Assembly: GCA_029558715.1 (NCBI GenBank)
Contig: JAKQEA010000005.1
Span: forward strand, 1 to 64,000
DNA length: 64,000 bases
DNA from: Bacteroidota bacterium
Lineage (GTDB): Bacteria > Bacteroidota > Bacteroidia > Chitinophagales > Chitinophagaceae
Reading direction: 5' to 3'
Shown in pieces: positions 27,422 to 35,862 of the stretch. Both the position numbers and the translations under genes were made by a program. The notes below the pieces were generated by a model. The model did not search any database. It had not been told where the DNA came from and saw only the letters and a program-made list of their open reading frames with translations. Position 1 is the first letter of the stretch. Each line of letters starts with the position of its first letter.

Positions 27422-28804
27422 ATGTCTAACCGTAACAAAAGTATGTTTCGCTTATTTTTTGCAGGCATGGACTTGTTTGCCCTCAATGCCGTGCATCTTG
27501 TATTAACGCTTATCATTGGTAGGATTGACAGGACAGGAAATGCATATACAGTTTTTTTCATTGTCAGTAATATGGCATGGATGCTTTCAGCTTACGTAAA
27601 TGCAGTATATACCCGGAGTAATCATTTTAACTTTGAGTATTTTGGAAGACAGTCTATAAAAGCTTACCTGTTTTTTGTAGTAAGTATTCTTGTATTTATT
27701 TTTTTATATAATTATGACTACTCCCGGTTATTTGTTCTCGTAAATCTTTTGGGTTTTGGACTGATCATCTTGTTTACCCGGCTTTTATTTATGATGCTAA
27801 CCTTTTTCCTGAAAAAAGGGAATAAATTCAATAAGAAAGTAATTGTTTTGGGTTACAATGACCTCTCGAAGAGATTAGTCAGTCATTTTCTGTTAAATAA
27901 CCAGAACCTGTCGGTTGAGGGTTATTTTGAAGATCCTCATGAAGTTCATGAACTATCAATATTTCCGATTCTTGGCAACAGGAAGGATTGTATTTCTTAC
28001 GCTATTGATAATGATATCGATGAAATTTATTCAACTATCTCCCCAGAATCAAATGCTTATGTATACGACCTGGCTCAGGCAGCTGAAACAAATATGATAC
28101 GATTCAAATTTGTACCTGATTTTCACTTGTTTGTGAACAGGAATATCCACATCGATTTTGTTGATGATATACCCATCCTGTCATTACGTTCAGAGCCATT
28201 GGATGACATAACTGCGAGGATAAAAAAACGACTATTTGATATTGTGTTCAGTTTTTTTGTAATTACACTGATTTTATCCTGGCTGGTTCCAGTGATGGCT
28301 ATATTGATTAAGCTAAATTCAAAAGGACCTGTATTTTTTGTGCAATTACGTTCTGGCAGAGATAATAAAGCTTTTCCCTGTTATAAATTCAGGACTTTAA
28401 AGGTCAATAAAGAGGCTGATACAAAACAAGTGACACTTAACGACACCAGGATTACCCGACTTGGTAAATTCCTGCGGAAAACAAATCTTGATGAATTACC
28501 ACAGTTTTTTAATGTGTTTGTGGGAAGTATGTCAGTAGTTGGCCCCCGTCCGCATATGCTAAGACATACAGAAGATTTCTCAAGGGTTCTCAATGAATAT
28601 ATGATTCGTCACTTTGTTAAACCAGGCGTAACAGGCTGGGCCCAGGTCCATGGCTTCCGGGGAGAGATAAAACAAAAGGATCAGTTGCGTAAGAGAATTG
28701 AGCATGACATATGGTACCTGGAGAACTGGAGCCTGTGGCTTGATCTCCGGATCATTTTTTTAACTATTTACGTCACAATTAAAGGGGATAAAAATGCCTA
28801 TTAA
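27422..28804 (+). CDS. Undecaprenyl-phosphate sugar-phosphate transferase (WcaJ/WbaP-like)
   Basis: Initiating enzyme of the pathway: it moves a hexose-1-phosphate from a nucleotide sugar to undecaprenyl phosphate. The 460-residue protein has four to five N-terminal helices (about 1-120), a CoA_binding_3-like Rossmann domain (about 135-245; [20 protein letters not shown]) and a C-terminal bacterial sugar transferase domain (about 263-460). That domain carries a re-entrant helix after KRLFDIVFS, then [20 protein letters not shown], the DE pair in [12 protein letters not shown] and VGPRPHM. This is the full PNPT architecture, so it is enzymatically complete. It sits at the end of the gene run, not at the start. 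Glucose or galactose is the usual substrate. Confidence 0.9.
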   Translation: MSNRNKSMFRLFFAGMDLFALNAVHLVLTLIIGRIDRTGNAYTVFFIVSNMAWMLSAYVNAVYTRSNHFNFEYFGRQSIKAYLFFVVSILVFIFLYNYDYSRLFVLVNLLGFGLIILFTRLLFMMLTFFLKKGNKFNKKVIVLGYNDLSKRLVSHFLLNNQNLSVEGYFEDPHEVHELSIFPILGNRKDCISYAIDNDIDEIYSTISPESNAYVYDLAQAAETNMIRFKFVPDFHLFVNRNIHIDFVDDIPILSLRSEPLDDITARIKKRLFDIVFSFFVITLILSWLVPVMAILIKLNSKGPVFFVQLRSGRDNKAFPCYKFRTLKVNKEADTKQVTLNDTRITRLGKFLRKTNLDELPQFFNVFVGSMSVVGPRPHMLRHTEDFSRVLNEYMIRHFVKPGVTGWAQVHGFRGEIKQKDQLRKRIEHDIWYLENWSLWLDLRIIFLTIYVTIKGDKNAY

Positions 28805-28836
28805 GATTAGCCGGAAAAGTCATGGTATAGTATAAA

Positions 28837-29283
28837 GTGAAAAGAGTACTCATAAATAGAAAAACCGGGGAAGTATTTAAGGATACCACAGTTAAAAAGA
28901 AGAACAAGTGGATAGCTTTATCTGCATTGATAATAACGGGATTATTGAGTTCACTTTCGGATTTTCATACGGAGAAAATCCTGGGTATTGAGTACAATGT
29001 TTATTTTGATATGTTTCAGCATGGGGGGTACTATCTTTTACTGACTTTGTTCCTCATTTATTTGCTTCCACAGGAAAGACGGTCTACAGTCTTCTTTTTA
29101 TTTATTTTCTTTTTTTCAATTTTTTTTGAGGCACTGCAGTTAATAATCCCTGGCCAAACGTTTACTCAACTGGATATTGTAAGTAATTTATTAGGGATAT
29201 CGGCTGGATTTATATTGTATAATATTTACTTCAATTTTAAAAAGCAAAAGAGGATCAGCCGGTTAAGGGCAAAACTGCATTGA
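28837..29283 (+). CDS. VanZ-like membrane protein
   Basis: Small membrane protein of 148 residues from a GTG start at 28837. It shows four hydrophobic segments and the VanZ signature: the helix after HGGYYLLLTLFLIYLL, then FFEALQLIIPGQTFTQLDIVSNLLG, where the Asp and Asn before the final helix are conserved. VanZ-like proteins of this size are common next to Bacteroidota polysaccharide clusters. Their function is unknown; the family's founder gives low-level teicoplanin resistance. The gene follows the initiating transferase by 32 nt and is likely the last gene of the transcript. Confidence 0.78.
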   Translation: MKRVLINRKTGEVFKDTTVKKKNKWIALSALIITGLLSSLSDFHTEKILGIEYNVYFDMFQHGGYYLLLTLFLIYLLPQERRSTVFFLFIFFFSIFFEALQLIIPGQTFTQLDIVSNLLGISAGFILYNIYFNFKKQKRISRLRAKLH

Positions 29284-29312
29284 ACAAATATGCAATTTCA
29301 GTGTTTATTAGC

Positions 29313-29345
29313 TTTGCAGAGGGATATAAAATGTACTTATTTTTG
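29313..29345 (+). promoter_or_regulatory. Bacteroidota-type promoter for the 53-residue gene
   Basis: TTTG (29313-29316), a 21-nt spacer and TATTTTTG (29338-29345) match the -33/-7 consensus exactly. The start codon lies 18 nt downstream of the -7 box. This supports an independent transcript for the short gene at 29364. Confidence 0.65.
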
Positions 29346-29363
29346 CATATTTAATAAACGGTT

Positions 29364-29525
29364 ATGGGGGTTTTAAAACAAATTGCCGAATATCTTTACC
29401 TGAAGAAGAAAGATCCGAACAGGCCAAAAGACAAATGGATTGGGTATATGCATGGGATCAACCGTATCAGTCTTTTGATATTTATTCTTTGCCTCGTTAT
29501 CCTGGCTATAAAACTACTTACCTGA
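29364..29525 (+). CDS. 53-residue single-pass membrane protein (DUF6728-like)
   Basis: A short gene found by eye: ATG at 29364, stop at 29523-29525. The product starts MGVLKQIAEYLYLKKKDPNR, has a basic and aromatic middle (KWIGYMHGINRIS) and ends in one hydrophobic helix (LLIFILCLVILAIKLLT). Small proteins with this same layout are widespread in Bacteroidota and, as I recall, are classed as DUF6728; I could not check this. A consensus promoter lies just upstream. The last 12 bases overlap the end of lpxB on the other strand. No function is known. Confidence 0.65.
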   Translation: MGVLKQIAEYLYLKKKDPNRPKDKWIGYMHGINRISLLIFILCLVILAIKLLT

Positions 29526-30626
29526 TAAGAATTGAATTATGGATATCGCGGCTTCTTCGGAGGCATTTCCTGCTTTGTGAAGATTTTTTTTAAGTAGTTG
29601 GTAATCATTCTTTATCTGTTCGATTCGTTCCTGATTGAAGAGCAAATCATTTAGTTCTGCTTTCAGATTTTCAACAGTAAGGTTGTCTTGTATCAACTCT
29701 TTTACAACTAAACGATCCATTATCAGATTTACTAAAGAAATGTATTTCACTTTTACCAACCTCTTCCCTATTTGGTAAGAAAGCCATGATCCTTTATAGC
29801 AAACTACTTCTGGAACTTCGAACAATGCAGTTTCAAGAGTGGCTGTTCCGGATGTAACCAGGGCAGCTTGAGATTGTTTCAAGAGGTCATAAGTTTTGTT
29901 GGCAACAAAGGAAACATTATCGTAACTCTTTAAAAGATCATTATAAAATTCCTCACTGGTTCCCGGAGCTTTTGCTACTATAAACTGATATTCGGGAAAG
30001 GATTTGCTTACTTCAAGCATAACAGGAAGTTTCTTAAGTATTTCCTGTCTGCGACTCCCCGGAAGCAGCGCAACTATCTTTTTCTCTGATAATTTTGCGC
30101 CTTCTTTCTTTATTTTCTCCTGTTCGGTTACTTCCACTAAGGGGTGTCCAACATACTCTACCTCCCAATTCCATTTAGTTTTGAAATAAGCTTTTTCAAA
30201 TGGTAAAATGACAAGCATTTTGTCGATGCACTGCTTCATCATCTTTACCCTGTTCTCTTTCCATGCCCATACCTGGGGGGAGATATAGTATATTATTTTT
30301 AAACCCTCTTTCCTGGCCCATTTTGCAATTCTGAGGTTAAACCCGGGATAATCAATAAGTATAAGCACATCTGGTTTGAACAGGAGAATATCTTGTTTAC
30401 AGAAGGCCAGGTTGCGAAAAATGGTTCGAAGATTCATAATCACTTCTGCAAAGCCCATAAAAGCAAGGTCCCTGTAGTGTTTTACTAGCTCAGCTCCTTC
30501 ATTTTGCATTTTATCACCTCCCCAGCAACGAATCAGGCATGTAGTGTCCAGTTTTTTTAGTTCCTTAATAAGATTGCTGCCATGTAAATCCCCGGATGCT
30601 TCGCCTGCAATGATGTAGTATTTCAT
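29514..30626 (-). CDS. lpxB: Lipid-A-disaccharide synthase
   Basis: Glycosyltransferase (GT19) that joins UDP-2,3-diacylglucosamine and lipid X to form the lipid A disaccharide at the inner membrane. The 370 residues begin KYYIIAGEASGDLHGSNLI, the LpxB signature. They continue with GIGGxxM-like CWGGDKMQNEGAELV, PDVLILIDYPGFNLRIAKWA and YYISPQVWAWKENRVKMM, and the C-terminal VTSGTATLETAL with VCYKGSWLSYQIGKRLVKV. Length is about 10 residues under E. coli LpxB. Upstream come the 98-residue membrane protein gene (16 nt) and surE, in one minus-strand operon. It also confirms a lipid A-containing outer membrane. Confidence 0.95.
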   Translation of the reverse strand: MKYYIIAGEASGDLHGSNLIKELKKLDTTCLIRCWGGDKMQNEGAELVKHYRDLAFMGFAEVIMNLRTIFRNLAFCKQDILLFKPDVLILIDYPGFNLRIAKWARKEGLKIIYYISPQVWAWKENRVKMMKQCIDKMLVILPFEKAYFKTKWNWEVEYVGHPLVEVTEQEKIKKEGAKLSEKKIVALLPGSRRQEILKKLPVMLEVSKSFPEYQFIVAKAPGTSEEFYNDLLKSYDNVSFVANKTYDLLKQSQAALVTSGTATLETALFEVPEVVCYKGSWLSYQIGKRLVKVKYISLVNLIMDRLVVKELIQDNLTVENLKAELNDLLFNQERIEQIKNDYQLLKKNLHKAGNASEEAAISIIQFLSGK

Positions 30627-30642
30627 AGCCAGCTTCGGTAGA

Positions 30643-30939
30643 TTAATTAAAAATTTTCAATACCAGGATGCCAATTCCATAAATCAGTGTAATAATGAAA
30701 ATTCCCTTGGCAGTGTTATCTCTGTGAGTGTTAACATAAATAGTGAAAAGAATGGCATTGGCCAGCAGGCTCAGGGAACCAATAGAAGTGATCAATCTGT
30801 TCTCATGAATAAAATTATCAAGAAATTCAATGAATGGGAACGAAGAGAATTTAAAAAAATAGACTACTACAAGACCAATAATTGGCCCAAACAAACCAAG
30901 TATCAATCCGAGCTTAAGGTTATCTTTAGTAAATATCAT
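30643..30939 (-). CDS. Small three-helix membrane protein between surE and lpxB
   Basis: A 98-residue hydrophobic protein with helices near 10-30 (LGLILGLFGPIIGLVVVYFF), 50-68 (SLSLLANAILFTIYV) and 74-96 (GIFIITLIYGIGILVLKIF), and a charged loop between the first two. I do not recognise a named family. Its start codon shares one base with the surE stop codon (TAATG), which suggests translational coupling, and lpxB follows after 16 nt. A role in envelope lipid or LPS assembly is a guess from position. Confidence 0.75.
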   Translation of the reverse strand: MIFTKDNLKLGLILGLFGPIIGLVVVYFFKFSSFPFIEFLDNFIHENRLITSIGSLSLLANAILFTIYVNTHRDNTAKGIFIITLIYGIGILVLKIFN

Positions 30940-31760
30940 TATTGCCAGTTTTTTTCCAGTTTGGCTTTTAAAACGTAGTTCGTCAGATCAAATTGTACCG
31001 GCACCACACTTACATAATTGTTAGCCAAAGCCCATACATCTGTGTCTTTTCCTTTATCAAAATTTACAAACTCACCGGTAAGCCAATAGTAATGCCGGCC
31101 ATGCGGGTCATTTCGCTCTATAAAATCCTCCTCATACTTTGCATAAGCCTGCCTGCAGATTTTTAATCCTTTCAGCAAATCAACTGGTTTAGAAGGAACA
31201 TTTACATTCAAAACTGTATGCTTGTCAAGCTTGGTGGTCAGCATTTTTTCAACGACCAGTCTTGCATATTTCCTGGCGCCAGTAAAGTCTGCTTCGATGC
31301 TATAATCAAGTAAAGAAAAGCCAGCAGACGGAATACTCTCAATCGCAGCCTCAACAGCAGCAGACATAGTGCCCGAATAGATTACATTGATACTGTGATT
31401 AGCACCATGGTTAATGCCACTAAGACAAAGATCTGGTTTTCGGTGAAGTACTTTATCTACTGCTAATTTTACACAATCGACAGGTGTACCTGTGCAGGCA
31501 TAGGATTCTATTCCTTCAAATACATGTACTTTATGAAGACGCAGCGGCTGACCAATAGTGATAGCATGGCCCATGCCAGACTGCGGCTTATCCGGGGCAA
31601 CAACGACGATCTTTCCAATATCTTTTACAGATTCAACCAGGTTTCGAATACCAGGAGCGGTTATCCCGTCGTCATTTGTAATGAGAATAACAGGTTTTTC
31701 CCTGACTGAAGGTTTGGCCTGTGAACTTTTCTTAGGAGTAGGTTTGGCTTTCTTTTTCAT
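30939..31760 (-). CDS. surE: 5'/3'-nucleotidase SurE
   Basis: Metal-dependent nucleoside monophosphatase, 273 residues from the ATG at 31760. Upstream codons stay open for 59 more residues, but that stretch crosses the divergent promoter of the next gene and shows no conservation, so I excluded it. The lysine-rich start (MKKKAKPTPKKSS) precedes the SurE core ILITNDDGITAPGIRNL with the metal-binding DD. Then come SGMGHAITIGQPLRL, ACTGTPVDCVKLAV and LSGINHGANHSINVIYSGT. It heads an operon with the 98-residue protein gene and lpxB. Confidence 0.94.
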   Translation of the reverse strand: MKKKAKPTPKKSSQAKPSVREKPVILITNDDGITAPGIRNLVESVKDIGKIVVVAPDKPQSGMGHAITIGQPLRLHKVHVFEGIESYACTGTPVDCVKLAVDKVLHRKPDLCLSGINHGANHSINVIYSGTMSAAVEAAIESIPSAGFSLLDYSIEADFTGARKYARLVVEKMLTTKLDKHTVLNVNVPSKPVDLLKGLKICRQAYAKYEEDFIERNDPHGRHYYWLTGEFVNFDKGKDTDVWALANNYVSVVPVQFDLTNYVLKAKLEKNWQ

Positions 31761-31816
31761 ACAAAGCAAAAATCTTTGTTTTTTCCGGCTTAACCAAAAG
31801 GAAGCTAATAAAGAAT

Positions 31817-31845
31817 TTTGAAAGTCTAAAATAATTAGTATTTTG
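31817..31845 (+). promoter_or_regulatory. Promoter of the LexA/CI-like regulator
   Basis: TTTG (31817-31820), 18 nt, then TATTTTG (31839-31845), a one-base-short -7 box that recurs elsewhere in the window. Transcription would start near 31852, so translation must begin at the ATG at 31867. The in-frame TTG at 31843 lies inside the -7 box. Confidence 0.5.
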
Positions 31846-31866
31846 CAACTAAATAAATTAGATGTT

Positions 31867-32616
31867 ATGGCTATTGCTAACCAGAATCTAAAATACCTCC
31901 GTAAACTCAGGGGCTGGACACAAGAAGAATTCGCCAATAAGTTGCGTATTAAAAGATCACTACTTGGGGCATATGAAGAGGAGAGGGCCGAGCCAAGGAT
32001 TGATGTATTAGAAGTGGTATGTGATATGTTTAAGCTTACTCTTGATGATATTTTACGTAAAGATCTTAGCGATAATAAAAGTAATTACCTGGCCCGCAGG
32101 CGGGCTATGAAATTAGTAAGTGGCAGACCTGATATCCCCTTCGTTCCTGTTAAGGCAGCTGCAGGTTACCTTGCCGGATATGCTGATCCTGAATTCATAG
32201 ATGAATTAAATACGTTTACATTGCCTATGCTGGCAGGTGGCAATTACAGGGCTTTTGAGATAATTGGAGATTCCATGTTACCTACTCCAAGCGGATCAGT
32301 TATTGTCGGCGAAAAGGTTGAAAACCTGGAAGAGCTTAAAAATAATGCCGCCTGTATTGTAATTTCACGGAATGAAGGGATAGTTTATAAAAGGATACAA
32401 AAGAATGGACGGCAAAAAAATAAATTGACACTTGTTAGCGATAACCCCACTTTTCATCCATATACGGTGAATGCAGAGGAAGTACTTGAGATGTGGCAGG
32501 CACAGGTCGTCATTTCAAGAACAAATACTCAAAACAGGTGGGATATGAATCAGCTGGCAAATGTGGTTTCAGACTTACAACAACAGGTAAGTTCTTTAAA
32601 AAAACGTATGAATTAG
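31867..32616 (+). CDS. LexA/CI-like self-cleaving transcriptional regulator (HTH plus S24 peptidase)
   Basis: A 249-residue repressor-type protein. An XRE helix-turn-helix occupies about 5-63 (LRGWTQEEFANKLRIKRSLL is the HTH). A S24/LexA-type autopeptidase domain spans about 90-215: the Ala99-Gly100 bond (VKAAAGYL) fits the cleavage site, Ser136 is in the GDSM motif and Lys175 is in VYKRI. The distances from cleavage site to Ser (36-37) and Ser to Lys (39) match LexA and phage CI. A C-terminal coiled-coil tail (QLANVVSDLQQQVSSLKKRM) may help dimerisation. It is divergent from surE across 106 nt, so it may control surE-lpxB and itself, and could respond to DNA damage through RecA. Targets are not known. 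Confidence 0.85.
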   Translation: MAIANQNLKYLRKLRGWTQEEFANKLRIKRSLLGAYEEERAEPRIDVLEVVCDMFKLTLDDILRKDLSDNKSNYLARRRAMKLVSGRPDIPFVPVKAAAGYLAGYADPEFIDELNTFTLPMLAGGNYRAFEIIGDSMLPTPSGSVIVGEKVENLEELKNNAACIVISRNEGIVYKRIQKNGRQKNKLTLVSDNPTFHPYTVNAEEVLEMWQAQVVISRTNTQNRWDMNQLANVVSDLQQQVSSLKKRMN

Positions 32617-32688
32617 CCGGTTTAGGGGCTGAAAAATTGCTTTTATGCGTTTTTCTGCGGCAGCCTTTCATCCTTCACTTTTGTCTGT

Positions 32689-32696
32689 TATATTTG
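32689..32696 (+). promoter_or_regulatory. -7 box of the DUF5916 gene promoter
   Basis: TATATTTG matches TAnnTTTG exactly and lies 17 nt before the chosen ATG at 32714. The -33 position has only CTTTCA-type sequence. The site supports the internal start over the longer frame beginning at 32645. Confidence 0.5.
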
Positions 32697-32713
32697 TAGG
32701 CGGTAACCACTTA

Positions 32714-35167
32714 ATGAGGCTTAATAGTCATATCTGTATATTTCTTTTACTCCTTTGTTTTCAATCAGTTGCACAGGTTAAAACAACACAGGCTGTAAAA
32801 ACAAATCAACCCCCTAAAATTGATGGGCTGCTGGATGATGCGGCATGGACCAATGCTCCGGTATTAGAAGATTTTGTACAAAATTATCCGCTTTATGGTG
32901 GTTCTTGTTCTAAAAGAACCGCTGTAAAGATTCTGTACGATAACTCAGCCGTATATGTTGGGGCTTATTTGTATGACGACCCTTCTTTGATAAGAAAACA
33001 ATTCACAGCCCGGGATGGAGAACAACAAACAGATGTTGATTATTTTTCTGTTTTCTTCGATACATATAATGATAAGCAAAACGGCTTCCAGTTTCTGGTT
33101 ACTTCAGCCAATGTACAAACAGATGCAAGAGTTACACCGACGTATACAGGTGATTTTGGGAGTTATGGTGATAAGACCTGGGATGCTGTTTGGGAGAGCA
33201 AGGTTAGTACGCAAGCAGATGGATGGATAGTGGAAATACGGATACCATATATCTCATTGAGGTTTGCCAAAAAAGATGTGCAGGATTGGGGTCTTCAGCT
33301 ACTTCGTTTTATGAGGCGTAATAATGAGACCAGTTTTTGGAACCCTGTAAACCCCCAGGTTAATGGTTTCGTTAATCAATTTGGTGGATTTACCAATTTA
33401 CAAAAGATTGAGCCGCCTCTACGCCTTAGTTTTTCTCCGTATGTAACTACGGGTTACAGAACTTCACCAGTAGGCAATACTTATTTAAATGAATGGCTAA
33501 GGAATGGGGGAATGGATGTGAAATATGGAATTAATGAAAGCTTTACCCTGGATGCAACATTAATCCCGGATTTTGGCCAGGTGATTTCCGACAATGTGGT
33601 TAACAACCTGACTCCGTATGAAGTCCAATTTCAGGAAAACAGGCAATTTTTTACTGAAGGAACTGAGATATTCAATAAAGCTAAACTTTTTTATTCAAGA
33701 AGGGTGGGAGCAATGCCCGGAGGTTATTTTGGAATTCTGGATTCAGCAGATGCAGATCCGAATATCGAAATCATAAAAAACCCATCAAGTACACAATTAT
33801 ATAATGCCATTAAATTTTCAGGTCGTAACAGAAAGAAATTTGGTATTGGAATATTTAATGCCGTTACTGCACCAATGCATGCAATTATTCGTAACAGATT
33901 AACAAACGAAGAAACAAGAATTGAAACAGAGCCGCTTGCAAACTATAATATACTGGTTTTAGACCAGGCATTAAAAGGTCGTTCTTATTTCACTTTCACC
34001 AATACCAATGTGCTTCGCAACGGGAATGCCAGAGATGCAAATGTATCGGCATTAGATATCGCTTTATACGACAAGGGAAATATTCATGCACTACAAGGTA
34101 CGGTACGCTATAGCAAAATTTGGGGAACCGATCCGTATGATGGCTATAATACAACTTTACGGTATGGTAAGGTCAGTGGTAACTGGCAATATTCTCTGCA
34201 GGGAAATATTGAGTCAAAGAATTATGATCCTAATGATTTAGGAATTCTGGCTGCGGCAAATGAGATTTCATATCGTGGAACTATCTCATACAAGAAATTT
34301 GTTCCAACAAAAAATTTTATTACCTATAGTTACAGCCTTTCGCCAAGATTGGTTTATTTGTATGAGCCTTATGCCTACAGTAAGTTTGATGTAACAGGCA
34401 CGGCATTCTGGATATTCCGGAATTTCTGGGACGTTTCCATTACTACTAATGTTATTCCCGGTTGGGAGAGGAACTATTTTGAATTGAGAACAGACGGGAG
34501 GCCGCTAAGTTATCCATCCAATTACATATTTCAGGTCGAAGGAAGTACTGATAGCCGTAAGAAACTATTTGTACGTTTTGGAGGCATTTATGCTAAAGCG
34601 CCCAAGTATGATAATGTTTATAGTGGTGTGAGCCTGGGAATGCGGTATCGTTTCAGTAATAAGTTTTCGTTGGATTTTCAGACAGATTCTCATTTTGAAG
34701 AGAACCAGCTTGGCTATGCTTTTATGCGTGAAACGAATGGAGAGCCTATTGTTGGCTTCCGTGATAACCGTGACTTTACTTCAGTATTGTCAGGTATATA
34801 CAATTTTGCTTACCGTCTTAATCTGACACTAAGGGCACGGCATTACTGGAACAGGGTGAATTATATCAGCTTTCATAATGTTGATGCAAATGGATACCTG
34901 CTTTCACGGGCATTCATCAATGGAAGGAATGAAAATTTCAACGTTTTTAACCTGGATGCTTTCCTTACCTGGGATTTTCGACTTGGCAGCCGCCTGATAC
35001 TTGGTTACAAAAACTGGCTGGGTCAGGATGAAACAGTTAATATTAACTCTGGAGGGAATACATATCTGAAAAACCTTGGTGAAATATTTGATCTTCGACA
35101 TGGCAATGAATTTACGATCAGGTTCATTTACTTTCTTGATTACAACCAGCTTCGAAAAAAACGCTAG
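32714..35167 (+). CDS. DUF5916 outer-membrane protein with CBM9-like N-terminal domain
   Basis: Predicted envelope protein of 817 residues. The ATG at 32714 gives a clean signal peptide (MRLNSHICIFLLLLCFQSVAQ) and follows a -7 box. Residues about 25-200 resemble a carbohydrate-binding family 9/DOMON-like sandwich: PPKIDGLLDDAAWTNAP, VYVGAYLYDDP, DYFSVFFDTYNDKQNGFQF. The rest (DUF5916) is rich in alternating aromatic strands such as FFTEGTEIFNKAKLFYSRRV and ends in a strand-like FTIRFIYFLDYNQL, which suggests a beta-barrel. The family is common in Bacteroidota and Xanthomonadales; its function is not known. The stop codon overlaps that of the convergent pdeM gene. Confidence 0.85.
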   Translation: MRLNSHICIFLLLLCFQSVAQVKTTQAVKTNQPPKIDGLLDDAAWTNAPVLEDFVQNYPLYGGSCSKRTAVKILYDNSAVYVGAYLYDDPSLIRKQFTARDGEQQTDVDYFSVFFDTYNDKQNGFQFLVTSANVQTDARVTPTYTGDFGSYGDKTWDAVWESKVSTQADGWIVEIRIPYISLRFAKKDVQDWGLQLLRFMRRNNETSFWNPVNPQVNGFVNQFGGFTNLQKIEPPLRLSFSPYVTTGYRTSPVGNTYLNEWLRNGGMDVKYGINESFTLDATLIPDFGQVISDNVVNNLTPYEVQFQENRQFFTEGTEIFNKAKLFYSRRVGAMPGGYFGILDSADADPNIEIIKNPSSTQLYNAIKFSGRNRKKFGIGIFNAVTAPMHAIIRNRLTNEETRIETEPLANYNILVLDQALKGRSYFTFTNTNVLRNGNARDANVSALDIALYDKGNIHALQGTVRYSKIWGTDPYDGYNTTLRYGKVSGNWQYSLQGNIESKNYDPNDLGILAAANEISYRGTISYKKFVPTKNFITYSYSLSPRLVYLYEPYAYSKFDVTGTAFWIFRNFWDVSITTNVIPGWERNYFELRTDGRPLSYPSNYIFQVEGSTDSRKKLFVRFGGIYAKAPKYDNVYSGVSLGMRYRFSNKFSLDFQTDSHFEENQLGYAFMRETNGEPIVGFRDNRDFTSVLSGIYNFAYRLNLTLRARHYWNRVNYISFHNVDANGYLLSRAFINGRNENFNVFNLDAFLTWDFRLGSRLILGYKNWLGQDETVNINSGGNTYLKNLGEIFDLRHGNEFTIRFIYFLDYNQLRKKR

Positions 35168-35832
35168 GGTAATTGCATAATACCATCTTCAACGATTGCA
35201 AAGATCTTTTCATGCTTTGCAGGGGTTACCTGAAATCCACCGGTGAAACGACTAAATGCAGGTAGTACACAATATTCTTCAGTAAAATAAAAACAGGGAA
35301 ATTTGAGTGATTGTTTGCCTTTTCCTTTCAGGTTGATAGCAGGATGCAAATGACCTGTGAAACGGTACATTTTTCTTTCTTCAACTGAAAGCTTAGTTTC
35401 AGCTTTCAGGTCATGTAAAAAAATAAAGGAACTGGCTTCCATTTTCCAGCTATGCACTTTTACGTTTGCTTCTTCATACCATTTGTCAGCCAGAATATCA
35501 TGATTCCCTTTTACAAGGTCAATATGAAGAGATGAAAAATCTTTCCTCCATTTTAGAAACAGATCAAGTTCCTTATTGGCCGTACTATGGGTAAAATCTC
35601 CCGCAATAATAAGTCGTTCTGCTTTATAAAGATAAAGTTGTGCCATCAGCCTCTGCAGATCCGCTTTATAAATACTTTGCGGAATACCAATACCGGCTTT
35701 GCGGAAATGACCCGATTTGCCCAAATGAAGATCTGCAACGATCAATGTGTTTTGTTCCTCCCATAGCAAACAACGTTCGGGTGAAACCCAAAATGTTTGA
35801 TTACGAATAATATGTGGAACGGGATTTTGCAT
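35164..35832 (-). CDS. pdeM: Ligase-associated DNA repair phosphoesterase PdeM
   Basis: Calcineurin-type metallophosphoesterase, 222 residues, of the family annotated as ligase-associated DNA damage response endonuclease PdeM. The metal-binding motifs are in order: VADLHLGKSGHFRKAGI (D-x-H), IIAGDFTHS (GD), VKGNHDIL (GNHD) and FTGHLHPAI (GHxH). It lies 30 nt downstream of the Lhr-like helicase gene, the standard partner. The ligase and exonuclease genes that normally complete the four-gene module are not here. Its TAG stop overlaps the TAG of the convergent DUF5916 gene in a CTAG tetranucleotide (35164-35167). Confidence 0.9.
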   Translation of the reverse strand: MQNPVPHIIRNQTFWVSPERCLLWEEQNTLIVADLHLGKSGHFRKAGIGIPQSIYKADLQRLMAQLYLYKAERLIIAGDFTHSTANKELDLFLKWRKDFSSLHIDLVKGNHDILADKWYEEANVKVHSWKMEASSFIFLHDLKAETKLSVEERKMYRFTGHLHPAINLKGKGKQSLKFPCFYFTEEYCVLPAFSRFTGGFQVTPAKHEKIFAIVEDGIMQLP

Positions 35833-35862
35833 GAAAAATTGAGTGGCAAATCTATATAAAAA

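Noticed and set aside
31761-31937. N-terminal extension of SurE by 59 residues
   Set aside because: It crosses the promoter and start of the divergent regulator gene, and the SurE family starts close to ILITNDDG.
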